Positions 1 to 11,033 of a stretch of DNA of 64,000 nt are shown here, in pieces (the first letter of the stretch is position 1; each line of letters begins with the position of its first letter). The position numbers and the translations under genes are program-made. Source of the stretch: Triplophysa rosa (Eukaryota > Chordata > Actinopteri > Cypriniformes > Nemacheilidae); the NCBI RefSeq assembly GCF_024868665.1, contig NC_079908.1, forward strand, positions 5,792,466-5,856,465. The letters run 5' to 3'. The notes beneath the pieces were generated by a model. That model ran no database searches. It saw only the letters and a program-made list of their open reading frames with translations, and was not told where the DNA came from.

Positions 1-1525
1 AACAAATTTTGGTTTGCGAGTTAAGGTACTCTGACCACCGCTGCTAGTGATCTATAATGGAAATTAAGGTAAATTTTAAATATGGTTGAATAAACTTCGC
101 AAGACGTAAACACTGTTCCAGATGCGATTTTATTATTTTTTATCTTACATATATAATTAAATCGTACATTTTTATTTGGACTTAATTGTTCTGTTTGTTG
201 TATTGTGTTCAAACGTTTGTGTAGTGTTTCTGGACCAATGTTGGACCACCTTTGTTTACATCTTCCTAAGTGGTCTATAGATGGTTTCAACATAAACAAA
301 CAATATGTAGCTAAAATGTACCTTCTGGTACACCTCCGCGAAGAATTGCTATTGACTATATTTTTATTTAATTGAATACAATTAATAAACAATAAAAATA
401 TTTATTAATATAAATTAAATAGAAAATAAATTGTTACATTACTAGCCACTAGCCAGACTGATAAACCAAACACAAACCGGAAGTTAACTTCGAGCCAGGC
501 GCGTTGTATTGATGTCGTTTTGATTTGGTGCGTAAATGCGTGTGACAATGACAATAAAATTTTCACTTTGATTTACACTTAAAGCCCCAGGGAAATCAAC
601 ATGAAAGTTTTTTTTCCTTTTATTAAAAATACGTTAGCCTTAAGGACGTAAATAAACTAATATGCTCCTACGTGTTGACAAAATTCCCATTTACTGTAGA
701 AGATAAAAGCGTTCAAAACTGACAGCCAGGTACGTGCGTCTAAAAAAATCTAGAAATTCCATGACATCACGCTACACTTCAGCCTCTTGTCAAAGTTCTC
801 GTCCAATCAAATCCGCTTTAGAACCAGAAGAGTCCCGCCCCCTTCACTATGAGAGCTGCGGAAGCGGTGCCTCATATCAGCCACTTGTTCGCACATTTAT
901 TATATACAATCAGCTTTGCCAGGCTGACTGTGCCGTAAACTAAACGCGATTGGTTATTTTGAAAAGGGGGCAGGGCCACTCAATATGTCTCTCTGCATTT
1001 TTCAGTTGAAATTACGCCCACGCATCAAATAATGCTGCGCGTTCCAAGGTGTTTCAGTGACACCGTGTCTACACCAGACACGAGCGACGCGACAAAAGAC
1101 ATTAGAAACGCATTAGAACCCATTATAATTTTACATTTTGTCCACACTGGATGCGGTGCGGCGCCTGTCGCGCCCGGTGTAGACATGGTCTTTTATTTCA
1201 CATGTGGAGGAATACAAATGTTTTGGTTCGAAGGACTTCATTAGTGAATGAAGTTTAAAAAATGACATATAAATAAAACTAAATAACAAAAACAATTAAT
1301 ATAAAAATAATTTAAAACCTTAAACATATAAAAATAAACCCTAGACTAAAAAAGCAATTAAATGTGACTACATAGGCGATTGTCTTCCAGGTCAGGCAGG
1401 TGTCGGTCTTTTATGTGCTAGACAATGACAATGTCAATCTACAATCAACCAAATTTATTGTAATCAAAAACTTCGTAAGCTAATATAAAAATTCCAATTT
1501 AAACTTTCAATAAACAAAAATTCTA
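1..1525. other. AT-rich stretch, no gene seen
   Basis: Probable chm intron 8 sequence. I see no exon with splice signals. Around 1062-1190 a decayed inverted repeat is visible: a left arm reading GTCTACACC and a right arm reading GGTGTAGAC, with CG-rich runs (GCGACGCG, GTCGCG) inside, which looks like the core of an old DNA transposon. The remainder is AT-rich with no clear structure. Confidence 0.4.
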
Positions 1526-1830
1526 TTTAAAGGTGCAGTGAACTAGGACCACAATTTTAAACCGAGCTTTTGTTATATAAGAGAGAATCGTATTCAAGCG
1601 AACATCCTGTAAGTGTCAGACCTGAAAACGCCCTTGTTACTGAAATAACAAAAGTTATTGACACGAGGCTCAGCGAATGGCAGGTCTTGGAATGCACCTA
1701 TCTATGATAGGTTGAACACCGCCTCCACAGAAGAATATCAACGCCTACTTCTCGAGCCCTGCCCACTGGTTCGCGCATGACAGTACTGAACACAAGCTGC
1801 ACGGAACCGGATAGAGCGAGTGTAAGCATC

Positions 1831-2141
1831 ATGCCATTAAAGATCTCAAAATATTGTGCAGTGCCTGGTTGTGGAAGAACACAGTCGCTGCATAACCTTC
1901 CTTCGGATTCCGACAGTAGGAATGCGTGGTTGAAGTTCATTTTTAAAGACGTTCCAGCTCACGTGGGGAAAACATTGAGCGTTTGTTCGCTTCATTTCAA
2001 CGCAGATTCCTTGAACAAGTCTTTGCGGAGAGACTAAAATTAAAAAGCAGTGCTGTGCCGTCAATATTGGATCTGATAGGAATGGTGCAGCAATCTTATG
2101 TGAGTAAAACATATTTGTACTATGCGTCACTATTGCTTTGT
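1831..2141 (+). pseudogene. THAP zinc-finger domain fragment (transposon-derived), frameshifted
   Basis: From the ATG at 1831 the frame reads a THAP zinc finger. The N-terminal pair is C-x4-C (CAVPGC), then an invariant-type Trp (AWLKF), then C-x2-H (CSLHF). The frame stops at 2035-2037. A shift to another frame near 2020 restores typical THAP sequence (FAERLKLKSSAVPSIL, from 2022), including the AVPxI box that closes THAP domains. One frameshift therefore breaks the domain, and the second frame stops at 2142. A GTGAGT at 2100 could once have been a splice donor. It lies inside an inverted-repeat element, so it is a transposon gene remnant rather than a host THAP gene. Confidence 0.7.
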
Positions 2142-2369
2142 TAGAGATCGTTTGATATGCCCTGATAGTATTACCTGGGGACCTCTAGTCATTTGTAATA
2201 ATTGTGATCGGCATCTCTGTGATTTGGCGGGCTCATATATCATTTTTAAAGGTTTTATCCACCTTTTATGAATAATGGAGGCTGTTTTGAAGTCTTTTGA
2301 TATTATTTCTGGTGCTGGGTCATTTTGGCCAGGAGTCTACCGTTTGTTTATTTATCATGAAAACTATAA

Positions 2370-2423
2370 CATTTGAGACCCGCGATAGCGGTGATCTTCT
2401 GTCCGGTTCGCGGGTCTCAAATG
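2370..2423. repeat. Perfect hairpin, 15-bp arms
   Basis: CATTTGAGACCCGCG at 2370-2384 is repeated as its exact complement at 2409-2423 with a 24-nt loop (GATCTTCTGTCCGG inside). A related module, not fully palindromic, is at 12782-12825. It sits inside the THAP-bearing element. Confidence 0.6.
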
Positions 2424-2962
2424 CTGACATGTACGGTCATATATCACTAAACACCATACAACTATAGGCTATACAAACTATACGCAAAGCCTTGACATCA
2501 AATCCGGGAAATAAGTCCGTAAATTTGAGTAAATTCACGTTACATAACGTTACGTGTCTAACCAAATTCACAGAAGGCTCCAACTAAGTCAACTACGCAA
2601 GCTGCTATCCAATCATAGCAGTGGGTGTTTACTTCCAAGTCTTCTATGCGGCCCGCCCTTAAAAACCGAGCGTTTCTCCAGCCGGCCTCAAAACCAGGGT
2701 AGAAAATAGCCTATTACTCATTGATTTTGATGTTTTCGAATGTAAAAACCACGCGAACGTCATAAGTAGACATCAGACAATAGTATAAAACAATGAAAAC
2801 GGCCAGTTCACTGCACCTTTAAAGTTTCTTTGATAAATATTTACTTTTTTGGTTATTTGTGTTTCATTCGATTTTAATTTATACTTCGTTTCGGTAGTTG
2901 AAAAGTTTTGAGTAATTATGACACTTAGCTAATTCCATAATCACCATCACCAAAGTGTGACA

Positions 2963-3105
2963 TATCGCTGCTGTCCTCTGAAACCTCGTATCTCCCCATT
3001 TTATTTTTTGCCATAAATCATTATTATTAGTATTATGTTTTTCACTAGGTCTTGGAAGTTTCTAACCATTAAAATTGACATCCGAGGTTTCGGAAGACTT
3101 TCTGA
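2963..3105. repeat. Small inverted-repeat element (family also at 9008-9266)
   Basis: The left part reads ATCGCTGCTGTCCTCTGAAA then CCTCG, and the right part holds the inverted CCGAGGTTTCGGAAG. The same TIR sequence flanks a 260-bp element at 9008-9266, so these are two members of one miniature family. The right border of this copy is unclear. Confidence 0.4.
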
Positions 3106-3109
3106 CACT

Positions 3110-4470
3110 GGACAATAAGCCCACCCTCCCCCCCACCCTCCCCATCACTATTACCAGACAAACATCAGTCACTCACCAGCAAACAGACCTTGGTGTTTAC
3201 CGATCATGAACTTTTTTTAAATGATGACCTCACGATCCTAAAGTCCCTTATTTGTTTGCTTTTGATGAGAACCCCAAAATGACTGCTCGCCCTCTCTAAA
3301 CAAAAGGAGCAAAACAGTCTGCACAATTTCCCAGCAGATAGTCAATAATGGGCCGGAATTGAAGCCATTAATCTAAAATGCATCCCCGGTGACCTGTTAG
3401 ATCTCAGTCTATTAAACAAAAGAAAAGAAAAGCTCGACTCACTTGATTAAGGCAACACAACGGGAAAAAAACAAATTCACATTTTGACACGCTCCTCCTC
3501 AAAAGCCTAACTAGGTTTCGGAAAAATTTGCGCGCCCATGGGAGGCCCCGAAAAAAGCGAGCGTTTTATACGCGTTCTGTGCGAGTCGACAATAAATCCC
3601 CTTACCTTGCAGGAGATGCTAAACAAACAAAATTACAGCGCGCGGCAAAGAGCACTTACCTGTCAGGTTCGTTGCCGGAAAATTCGTTTGTAATCTCGGG
3701 TGCAGGAAGCCCGAGCGGGGGGCTAATGGCTGGCCAATAATTAAAAGAAAACAAAGCGCCACGCTGGCTGGCAGTCCTTTCTCTCTGAAAATTAAATCCT
3801 GTTTGGATCTGAATAAATTAAATGTTTATTGCTCCCCGGGAAGGGGGAGGAAAACCAATGACGGAGAGGAAACGTGTGAGGGAATGTTGCGAAGACAATC
3901 ATCGCCACTAATTAATGCATTTGCCGGTCATCTCAATCTGTTTCTGTTTGATTGGAGCGTCTCGATCGCAGGTGCAAATCATAACCTGTCACGGCCAAAT
4001 GTGTTTACGGGGTTGAATGGATCAAATGCATCGTCCCCGCGACATCCCGGCCGAGCGAGGCGGAGGAACCAGAACGGCCCGTGGAAGACAGAAGACGGCA
4101 GTCAGAGTGCCAAAGGTTATTTAGAAATTAAAAAGTCTCTGCTGTCAAAACTTGAGGGATAATGCGGGTGAGGACGGTAAAGCATTTCATCACTATATTA
4201 GCAGAGCTGCTCGCTGATCTGTGAATAACCTGCGAGAGTGAGTATTATTGAGTTTGCACCCCCATCTATCCATCTATCACCTGCAAGCAGGTATCAGCGT
4301 GATGAATGAACCCGCCTCCCTCGCTTTCTCTCCCCTCCTGACTTTTGTCTCTCAATCCCTCCTTTTCGCCCCTCTCAGGTCCATCTTTTCGTTTTTTCTC
4401 ATCTATCCTCTCCCCCTCTTTGATCTCTCCTTCCTCTCGCCATCCCTCATTTCTTCCTTATGATGGACAC
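3110..4470. other. Low-repeat block, candidate noncoding regulatory DNA
   Basis: Sequence complexity rises here and transposon signatures disappear, especially at 3300-4240. There are homeodomain-type cores (CATTAATC, TAATTAA), AATTAATGCATTTGCC at about 3909-3924 and GC-rich islands. Frames at 3528-3740 and 3803-4162 lack good initiators, splice sites or recognisable domains. It lies inside the presumed chm intron. An enhancer role, possibly for dach2, is inference only. Confidence 0.3.
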
Positions 4471-4471
4471 T

Positions 4472-4750
4472 TTAAAGGGATAGTTCACCCCAAAATACAA
4501 ATGCTGTCATTGTTTATTCAGCATCATGTTATGTATGTGACTCTTTCTCCTGTGGAATACGACTGAAGATATTTTGAGAAAGGTCTCAGTTGTTTTGTGT
4601 CTATACAATGTGGGTCAATGATGTTCAACATTCTTGAAAATTTCTTCTTTTGTGTTCTGCTGAAGAAAGAAATTTATACAGGTTTGGAATGACACAAGGG
4701 TGAGTAAATGATGGCAGATTTTTTTCATTTTGGGTGAACTGTCCCTTTAA
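4472..4750. mobile_element. Angel-type foldback miniature element
   Basis: Starts TTAAAGGGATAGTTCACCCC and ends with the complementary GGGTGAACTGTCCCTTTAA. The interior carries the hallmark GAAGATATTTTGAGAA and TTTCTTCTTTTGTGTTCTGC segments. The TTAA at each border fits a TTAA target duplication. The two arms are complementary over much of the length, so the element can fold into one long hairpin. It has no coding capacity. Confidence 0.7.
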
Positions 4751-4804
4751 CAGTCCCATCTGCACAATGCAATAAATGTACATGTGTCAATGTAAATGAA
4801 CTTC

Positions 4805-5128
4805 AAGTGATAGTTGGCCCAAAAATGAAAATTCTGTCATCATTGACTCGCCCTCAGATTGTTTCAAACCTGTATAACTTTCTGTATTTCGCAGAATACA
4901 AAACAAGATATTTTGAAGAATGTTGTTAACTGGCCCCCATTCACTTGCATTGGTGTTGTGTCCATACAATAGAAGTGAATGGGTGCCGGCGCGGTTCGGT
5001 TACCAACTTTCTTGGAAATATCTTCTTTTGTGTTCTGCGAAAGGAAAAAAAAGTCATACAGGTTTGAAATGGCATGTGGGTGAATAAATGATGAAAGAAT
5101 TTTCATTTTTGGGTGAACTATCACTTTA
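4805..5128. mobile_element. Angel-type foldback miniature element
   Basis: A second Angel copy, only about 55 bp after the first, running from AGTGATAGTTGGCCC to GGGTGAACTATCACTTTA. Arms such as GATATTTTGAAGAATGTTG and ATCTTCTTTTGTGTTCTGCG are intact. Its TTAA borders are eroded. Confidence 0.65.
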
Positions 5129-6248
5129 CCTTCAAACTTTTGACCGCTTAAATTATTTTATATGACTTCTGTTTCACATGCTATAATCTTCCCTTTTGTT
5201 GGAAATCGCTTTAATTAAATTTACTTGCAAACTTTGTCACTTCCTTTCCTTTTAAAATTCATTAAATCACTTTCGATGATTAAAAAGAGAAAAAACACAT
5301 TGGCTTCATTTAAAAAATACAGTCATGGAGAAACAGAAGTCTACGGCGACAACTGTTTCTTGCGTTCCTGCGCAGATGATGGACAGCCTGCAGGTGGGTT
5401 CACGCCTCGGTGAGCTAGCGCGCTTATCTGAATGTCAGCAAGGGTGATTAGCGGAAAACTATGGAAATCAAAAATGCTAATTAATATGCCTCACAGACGA
5501 GGAGACGCATTAAAATTCGACAATCTCTCCGACTACATGTGCAAGCTTAAACTGCGAGGTGATGGTTGCCTTTACGTCAAGTTATGATTTTATCACATCA
5601 TAGAGCATTATTACGTAACAGCTAATACTGTTAGAATCACTTCAGATACAAACTGCAAATTGGCAAAAATGAATTATTGACCACAATGGCCTCTCCCAAT
5701 CATTTTAATTCTCAAATACTGTTCGTATTTGTCATTGTTTATCAAGATCTCCACCACACTGATATGTGCATTTTTAGATAAACACTTGACTTGCTCTGTC
5801 TGTCTTTGGGGAGATGTTCTCTGTAACCTGGCCTGATGCCAACGTGTGGTTTCTGCGATGATGATTCTGCTCGGCGGCGTACGGCTCGTCTCTAAGTGCC
5901 ACAGATTCACAGCGCTGCTCCCAACAGATTCAAAGTGCTAAAAGCAGACATTCACGGTCCTGCAGAGCTCTGACCCTACCATCCCCCATCATGCGCTGAA
6001 ATCGTGCGAGCTCAAACAGACTTTAAAGGGATGATATCATGCATTTGATGTTTTTGCGTGGATTTTTCTTTTAAGACTTCTACCCCTCTCTGACCTTTAG
6101 AATTAAATAGGCCAGTTTTTGCTGATGTGCTTTTAAGATCTGTGCAAATGTGAAATGAGAAACAGTGCTTCGCTGCACTTTGTTCATTTTCACCCTATAA
6201 CGTTTTTTTTACGAGAAAATCCAATCTTTTCAATACAGTTTTGAGTCT
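5129..6248. other. Mostly low-repeat intronic DNA
   Basis: No exon found. The part at 5330-5560 is complex and contains homeodomain-type sites (AATGCTAATTAATATGCC) and a CCTGCAGGTGG motif, resembling noncoding regulatory blocks elsewhere in the window. The part after 6025 begins TTTAAAGGGATGATATCATG, probably the end of another TTAA-type miniature element whose other border I could not fix. Confidence 0.25.
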
Positions 6249-6542
6249 GACAGTTCACACAAAAATCTAAATTCTGTCATCATTTACTCACCCTCGTGTC
6301 ATTGCAAACCTTCTTGACTTTCTTTCTTCTGCAGAACACAAAAGAAGATATTTTGAAGAATGTTGGTAACCAAACAACATTGACCCCTATTGACTTCCAT
6401 TGTATAGACACAAAACCACTGAGACATTTCTCAAAAAATCTTCTTTTGTGTTCCACAGAAGAAAGAGTCATATACAGGTTTTAAATGGCATGAGGGTGAA
6501 TAAATGACAGAATTTTTATTTTGGTTGAATTATCCCTTTTAA
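6249..6542. mobile_element. Angel-type foldback miniature element
   Basis: Begins in degenerate form (GACAGTTCACACAAAAATC), carries CATCATTTACTCACCCTC, the GAAGATATTTTGAAGAATG core and AGGGTGAATAAATGACAG, and ends TTATCCCTTTTAA. TTAA is present at the right edge. Confidence 0.65.
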
Positions 6543-6885
6543 GTTATGATATTCTTCTAAAGAAAACAAGTCAAATGTGACTTTAATAGCTAAACCTTAA
6601 CTGAATAACAACTATATCCATAATCCTGATGAGATATCAGGCCAATCAGAGGAGTCGCTGTTACTATGGAAACATAAATCACGAAAAAAAGAACAGCAGC
6701 ACCCGCCCACTCCCATCAAGCATTGTAAACAAATATTTGACACAGTATATGAGATGTCATGTGTATACAGTATGTTTAAAGAAATATTTCACGACTTTTA
6801 AACGTTTGATGAAGACCGTAAGCTTGCACTTTGTTTATCAAATGCACAGACACGTTGGCGTGTCCAGCCCTTCAATGAACCAGAT

Positions 6886-7337
6886 TAGGGCAGTGCACGA
6901 TTAACCGAAATATATATCATGTGATTTATGCACAGCTTGTGAGTGCAGTACGGTAAAATGCTGCTGCACCTTAAAGCCAGAGGGCGCTCTCGTGCGGAAA
7001 CTCCAAATACGCACTGCAGAAGAAGACCATAACACGTAGTTCTAGGAAATGCCTAAGGACATGTTTTTTATCACTGTTCCTCAAGTCTCATCAGGTATTT
7101 TTATGATAATAAAGTATATTTATAATGATCATGTTTGATGGGTGTTGCTTTTTCAAATGAACATTATAAGCGACTCAAACTTGCACTGCTTTTAGATCGA
7201 GCAGCATTTCCTACTGATCCCAGAGCCGTGCTTCACGGACAAGCTACGCATAAAAAATAATCGATGCCTTGCATCACCGAGCCAGCTCGATTTCAGCATG
7301 ATTTATTGGTAATCGCGATTAATCGTGCACAGCCCTA
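6886..7337. mobile_element. hAT-type miniature element, 452 bp, with 8-bp target duplication
   Basis: Terminal inverted repeats TAGGGCAGTGCACGATTAA and TTAATCGTGCACAGCCCTA. The flanks are an exact 8-bp direct repeat AACCAGAT (6878-6885 and 7338-7345), the hAT superfamily signature. It has no transposase frame, so it is nonautonomous. A close relative is at 22905-23357. Confidence 0.88.
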
Positions 7338-7345
7338 AACCAGAT

Positions 7346-7626
7346 AAAGATCTCTCGCCATCCTACAAAAAAGCTAGTGGAACGCAGAGTCACACCCACA
7401 ATGATTACATCATCATTTTGGACCAATGGCAGTAAGGCAAGTAAACTGAAAACATTAAACAGACGGTTTTCCTGATAAACCACCAAAAACAAACTCAAAA
7501 AGACCTAAATTCGCTAGAAATCTATTGTCACCTTTCGCAGACTATGTTAATGTAAAAATGTTTTACATTTTAATAATAAACTGTTTAATATCATAAAAGT
7601 CTGCTTGTAGTTTTTAGTCTCAATAG
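7346..7626. other. Intronic DNA, nothing recognised
   Basis: I see no exon, element border or simple repeat here. Confidence 0.4.
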
Positions 7627-8163
7627 TTAAATGAGTCATATGACACGGCTAAAATGAATATTATAGTTTGTTTTAGATGTAATGCAATGTGTATACACGA
7701 TTTAAGGTTCAAAACGCTGTATTTTCCACATACCGTGCATGTTTGTATCTCCTCTTTGCTCCGCCTCTCTAAAACGCGCAGATTTTTTACAAAGCTCATC
7801 GCTCTGAAAAGCAAGGTGTGCTATGATTGGCCAGTTAACCAGTGCGTAGTGATTGGTCGAATACTGCAAGTGTGTGACGCCTCTTACCATATTTGGAACA
7901 TCAGGTTGTACTGACAGGTATGCCCACCTTACTTGCGTACACATTTGGGTGGTCTTAGTTGAATCATACCATGAACTGACGTAGATGTGTGGCAGGTGTG
8001 GTTACATGAGGCATTTCTGGTTGATCATTCGCTTTTAGATAGAATGCATCTTTTGTTCCCACACTTTAATTTTTGCAATTTATGTGTCTAATGCATTCAT
8101 GGGCAACTTATAACACACCAAAGACACAGAATAACACGTATTCACGCCATACAACCCCTTTAA
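7627..8163. mobile_element. TTAA-flanked miniature DNA element, family member A
   Basis: Runs from TTAAATGAGTCATATGAC to a decayed ACAACCCCTTTAA, with TTAA at both ends. The interior is shared at high identity with 29592-30096 (for example TGTATACACGATTTAAGG and AAAGCTCATCGCTCTG). Two copies with matching borders support a mobile, nonautonomous element, possibly piggyBac-like from the TTAA target. Confidence 0.7.
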
Positions 8164-8353
8164 CTTGTTTAGTAGTACACTGAACTCATAGTTTAACTAA
8201 GACAAGGAACTTTGAATTTTCCATTTATGACCCCTTTAAAATCCTGAGAGATGTTGAAATACAGCACATTGATTTTTGCATGGTTCTGTTTCATTTCGTA
8301 AAAAGAAATTAAGCTTTCTCCTTTCTTCGACAAGAGCATCCATCATCATTTAC

Positions 8354-8576
8354 CTGCAAAAGCACTGTGGGATCTCTCCTAGGCCGTACAGTGGGAACAG
8401 GAAGGGAGTGTTGCCGTAACGACCCAAGCATCGCAGGAAGTGCTGCGTGGCCTTTAATCCCTCCTCCGTAAGGGTCTCCTGCGTCACAATAGCGATTGAG
8501 TGGAGGACAAAGTCCTGCAGATTCTCCGTCAGCTTCTTGATCTTCAGGAACTCCCGAAATGGTTTCTCCGAGTGGT
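8354..8576 (-). CDS. chm coding exon 8 (Rab escort protein 1)
   Basis: This is the last chm exon found. It is read on the minus strand after a TTATTTTAG acceptor and ends CAG before a GTAAAT donor (8352-8353). It is 223 nt, continues phase 1 from exon 7 and leaves phase 2. It encodes residues about 298-371, including [15 protein letters not shown], then [36 protein letters not shown]. This matches the GDI-like region of REP-1 that forms the Rab-binding platform and is near-identical to the vertebrate protein in the LGRYGNTPF segment. The remaining roughly 280 residues of a 650-residue REP-1 are not visible in 1-8353 and should lie left of the window. Confidence 0.95.
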
Positions 8577-9007
8577 CTAAAATAAGCACAATTTGAAATC
8601 TGTTATAGATTTAATGAGAACATGACCTGCCACTGTAAGTGAATAAAAGACAGAACAACTAGACTAAACGAACTAAACTCATTTTAAATTGGTTATAAAA
8701 GATGTTGGCTAACATTAAAATAACGTGAAAAATCTATTTACCTTGTCAATGTGACTAATGTAAATTCAGTATAGTGGATGTTTCCAAACCAACACCCAAC
8801 AACATAATGAAGCTAACTGAATACATTACCTCAATGAGAATATACATATTCAACAAAAAACCTTTTGTAAAGCAGGAAAGGTAAAAAAGGTAAAAAAAAA
8901 AAAAAGTAAAAACGGCTAATTGCATAAATGGGAAGTTTGCTTCAGAATTAAGTCGACTAAAGGAGAGAGGACCTTTTCTGTAGATTTATTCTATTATGAA
9001 ATGTGAA
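8577..9007. other. chm intron 7, left part
   Basis: AT-rich intron with a poly-A-like run near 8894. No element border was identified. Confidence 0.4.
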
Positions 9008-9266
9008 TATCATCGCTGTCCTTCTGAAACCTCGGATGTCCAATTTCGTAGTTTTTTAGTAAATGGGAAAAAAAAACGGTTAAACAATTAAATACTGTGT
9101 TGTCAAACAAGCACTTTTTAATACTTTTTATTGGTTAGATATTTGCAAAACCCAGTGACAAACATAAAGGGTGATTATTAATAATGATTTATGCCAACAG
9201 CAACAACAACAACAAAAAAAATCACAAAATATGTAGATACGAGGTTTCAGGACAACAGCGATATCT
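9008..9266. repeat. Inverted-repeat miniature element
   Basis: The left arm ATCGCTGTCCTTCTGAAACC followed by TCGGATGTCC pairs with the right arm GAGGTTTCAGGACAACAGCG then AT. The same ends occur at 2963-3105. It is noncoding and lies within chm intron 7. Confidence 0.55.
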
Positions 9267-9390
9267 TGATTTATACAGTCAAAAGAAAAATGGTGATGAT
9301 AAACATAAGATGGTCTGATGCTTCTAAGATCAAAAAGTTATAACATTTCAATAAACAATTATGTACAAACTTTTAGTTTTATTTATGCTA

Positions 9391-9635
9391 TTAAAGGGAT
9401 GCTTCACCCAAAAATTCTGTCATCATTTACTCACCCTTTGGAAATTTGGAAGATTTACTGCCATAGTAGGGAAAATAAATACTATGGGAGTCAATGGGGG
9501 GGGTGAGATTTGACATTCTTCCAGATATCTTTCTGTGTGTTCAGCAGAAAAAAAGACATTTATACAGGGTTGAAACAATCTGAGGGGGAGTAAATGATGA
9601 CAGAATTTTCATATTTGGGTGAAGTATCCTTTTAA
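9391..9635. mobile_element. Angel-type miniature element (short variant)
   Basis: TTAAAGGGATGCTTCACCC at the left and GGGTGAAGTATCCTTTTAA at the right, with TTAA at both ends and CATCATTTACTCACCC inside. Shorter than other copies because the loop portion is reduced. Confidence 0.65.
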
Positions 9636-9770
9636 GTATGTAAAGGACAATTTTGATTCCTTTTCATATCAAATTCTCTGTCTTAGATGAGACTGTTGTC
9701 CTGGATGACCTTGTAGGAAAAAAAGTCTCTTATAGATCTCTGGTGTGTCATGTGAATCAGGGAGATGTAG

Positions 9771-9805
9771 AGCGAGAGAGCGAGAGAGAGAGAGAGGGAG
9801 AGAGA

Positions 9806-9856
<51 letters not shown>

Positions 9857-9857
9857 A
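9771..9857. repeat. (AG)n microsatellite beside the chm exon 7 donor
   Basis: An almost pure AG tract with a few GGG interruptions. On the chm (minus) strand it reads as (CT)n starting about 12 nt after the exon 7 splice donor at 9868-9869. Confidence 0.95.
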
Positions 9858-9869
9858 CATGGGTCATAC

Positions 9870-9990
9870 CCTGGTACTCCTCTGGGTGCTGCTCAAAGTC
9901 CAGACAGAAGGTAAGAAACTTCATCAGCATGCGTTTCTCCACCACAGTCAGCTGCTTACTGGCAAACACATCAGCCCGTGAACACGGGAC
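9870..9990 (-). CDS. chm coding exon 7
   Basis: 121 nt on the minus strand, bounded by a CTGAAG acceptor and a GTATGA donor. It encodes residues about 258-297: [20 protein letters not shown] then [20 protein letters not shown]. This is the strongly conserved REP/GDI segment ([19 protein letters not shown]). It enters in phase 0 and leaves in phase 1, which joins exon 8 as G|AC (Asp). Confidence 0.95.
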
Positions 9991-10686
9991 CTTCAGGAGG
10001 AGAGACAGAAACACAGGGTTAAAGAAGTGACATGTATACAGTATATCCATGTACGAATGCATAAAAGAAAGAGACGGAACAATTGTGACAAAAAGGGATT
10101 TTAACTTCAGCCCTAAATTACTCACACAGATGGATTTTGCATTCCTATTAATGTTTTTAGTGAAATGAGGAACATCTTTTGTGTCCATGCTCTTATCAGA
10201 TACATTAGTAAATAGAAACGGCTGAATCCAGCAGGACCTCATTTAATCATTTAATCTCAACTGCACCGGTAACTTAAATCAGGATTCTTCACATTCACAC
10301 AGGACAAAAACACAACACCATCATCAGGAAAGCAGATTGTCTTTGCACGTCGGATGAAATCAGACAGTGGTTTTGCATCAGAATAAGTAATCACAGGAAT
10401 GTTTCATTCTAAGATGATGCTGTAAAAATGCATTTAAAGCATGTGCATGAAACAAACACCACTGGTAAAAGAATAAATGCATAAAAATGTCAAGCTACAG
10501 ATTGAAACTAGAAGACCAACACTGATATGATGTTGCTTTTAAATGTAGTAAAAATGTACTATTAAAGCCAGAGATGTTATTACATATCAGATTTATTTAT
10601 TTTGAAAAACATTTTACTTACGTATGTTTACAATTACCTAACCATTTTATAATTGTAAGATTTTGTGTAAAACATTTGTTTTCTAC
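9991..10686. other. chm intron 6
   Basis: Intron of about 700 bp, AT-rich. No mobile element or simple repeat stands out. Confidence 0.6.
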
Positions 10687-10803
10687 CTGTTCCACTTTTT
10701 CATTTCTACAGGTGAGGATGCGGCTGATGTTCTTGAACTCTGCGTAGCGGCTCACATTAGATTTGATGAGCAAATCCACCAGCGCGCCACGTGAATACAT
10801 CAA
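10687..10803 (-). CDS. chm coding exon 6
   Basis: 117 nt (39 codons, phase 0 to 0) on the minus strand, acceptor TTTTAAAG and donor GTAGAA. It encodes residues about 219-257: [20 protein letters not shown] then [19 protein letters not shown]. The [21 protein letters not shown] block is a signature of Rab escort proteins. In mammalian REP-1 the region around this AEFK segment contributes to contact with Rab geranylgeranyltransferase (family knowledge). Confidence 0.95.
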
Positions 10804-11033
10804 CTTTAAAAGGGGTCAAAGTAGAGAACACAGTAAATTTCATTTCATTGCCGTCTAAGTCCATTTAAAGCTAGCTATCGGAAAGCAAATACTACATCAT
10901 GCTTTTTAACTTCTAAAGCAACTGTTCGTACGCAGAAGTAAATGTGAAGACATTCACGATGTTAATTATTTCTACATCTATAAATTGCAACTGATTTATT
11001 AAATAATGATTTATGACATAACTGTATACAAAC

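Larger units (their letters stand above)
1526..2823 (+). mobile_element. DNA transposon relic carrying a THAP domain
   Basis: The two ends are exact 19-bp inverted repeats (TTTAAAGGTGCAGTGAACT at 1526-1544 and its complement at 2805-2823), each containing TTAA at the border. The 1.3-kb interior holds a THAP zinc-finger coding remnant near the left end and a 15-bp-arm hairpin near 2370-2423. THAP domains are the DNA-binding part of P-element transposases and also occur in some Harbinger-related elements. No catalytic transposase region is readable, so this is a decayed or internally deleted copy. The superfamily is left open. Confidence 0.65.

Noticed and set aside
9653..10242. Long frames across the AG tract at 9771-9857
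   Set aside because: The minus-strand frame merely fuses chm exon 7 with repeat and intron; exon limits are set by splice sites and homology.
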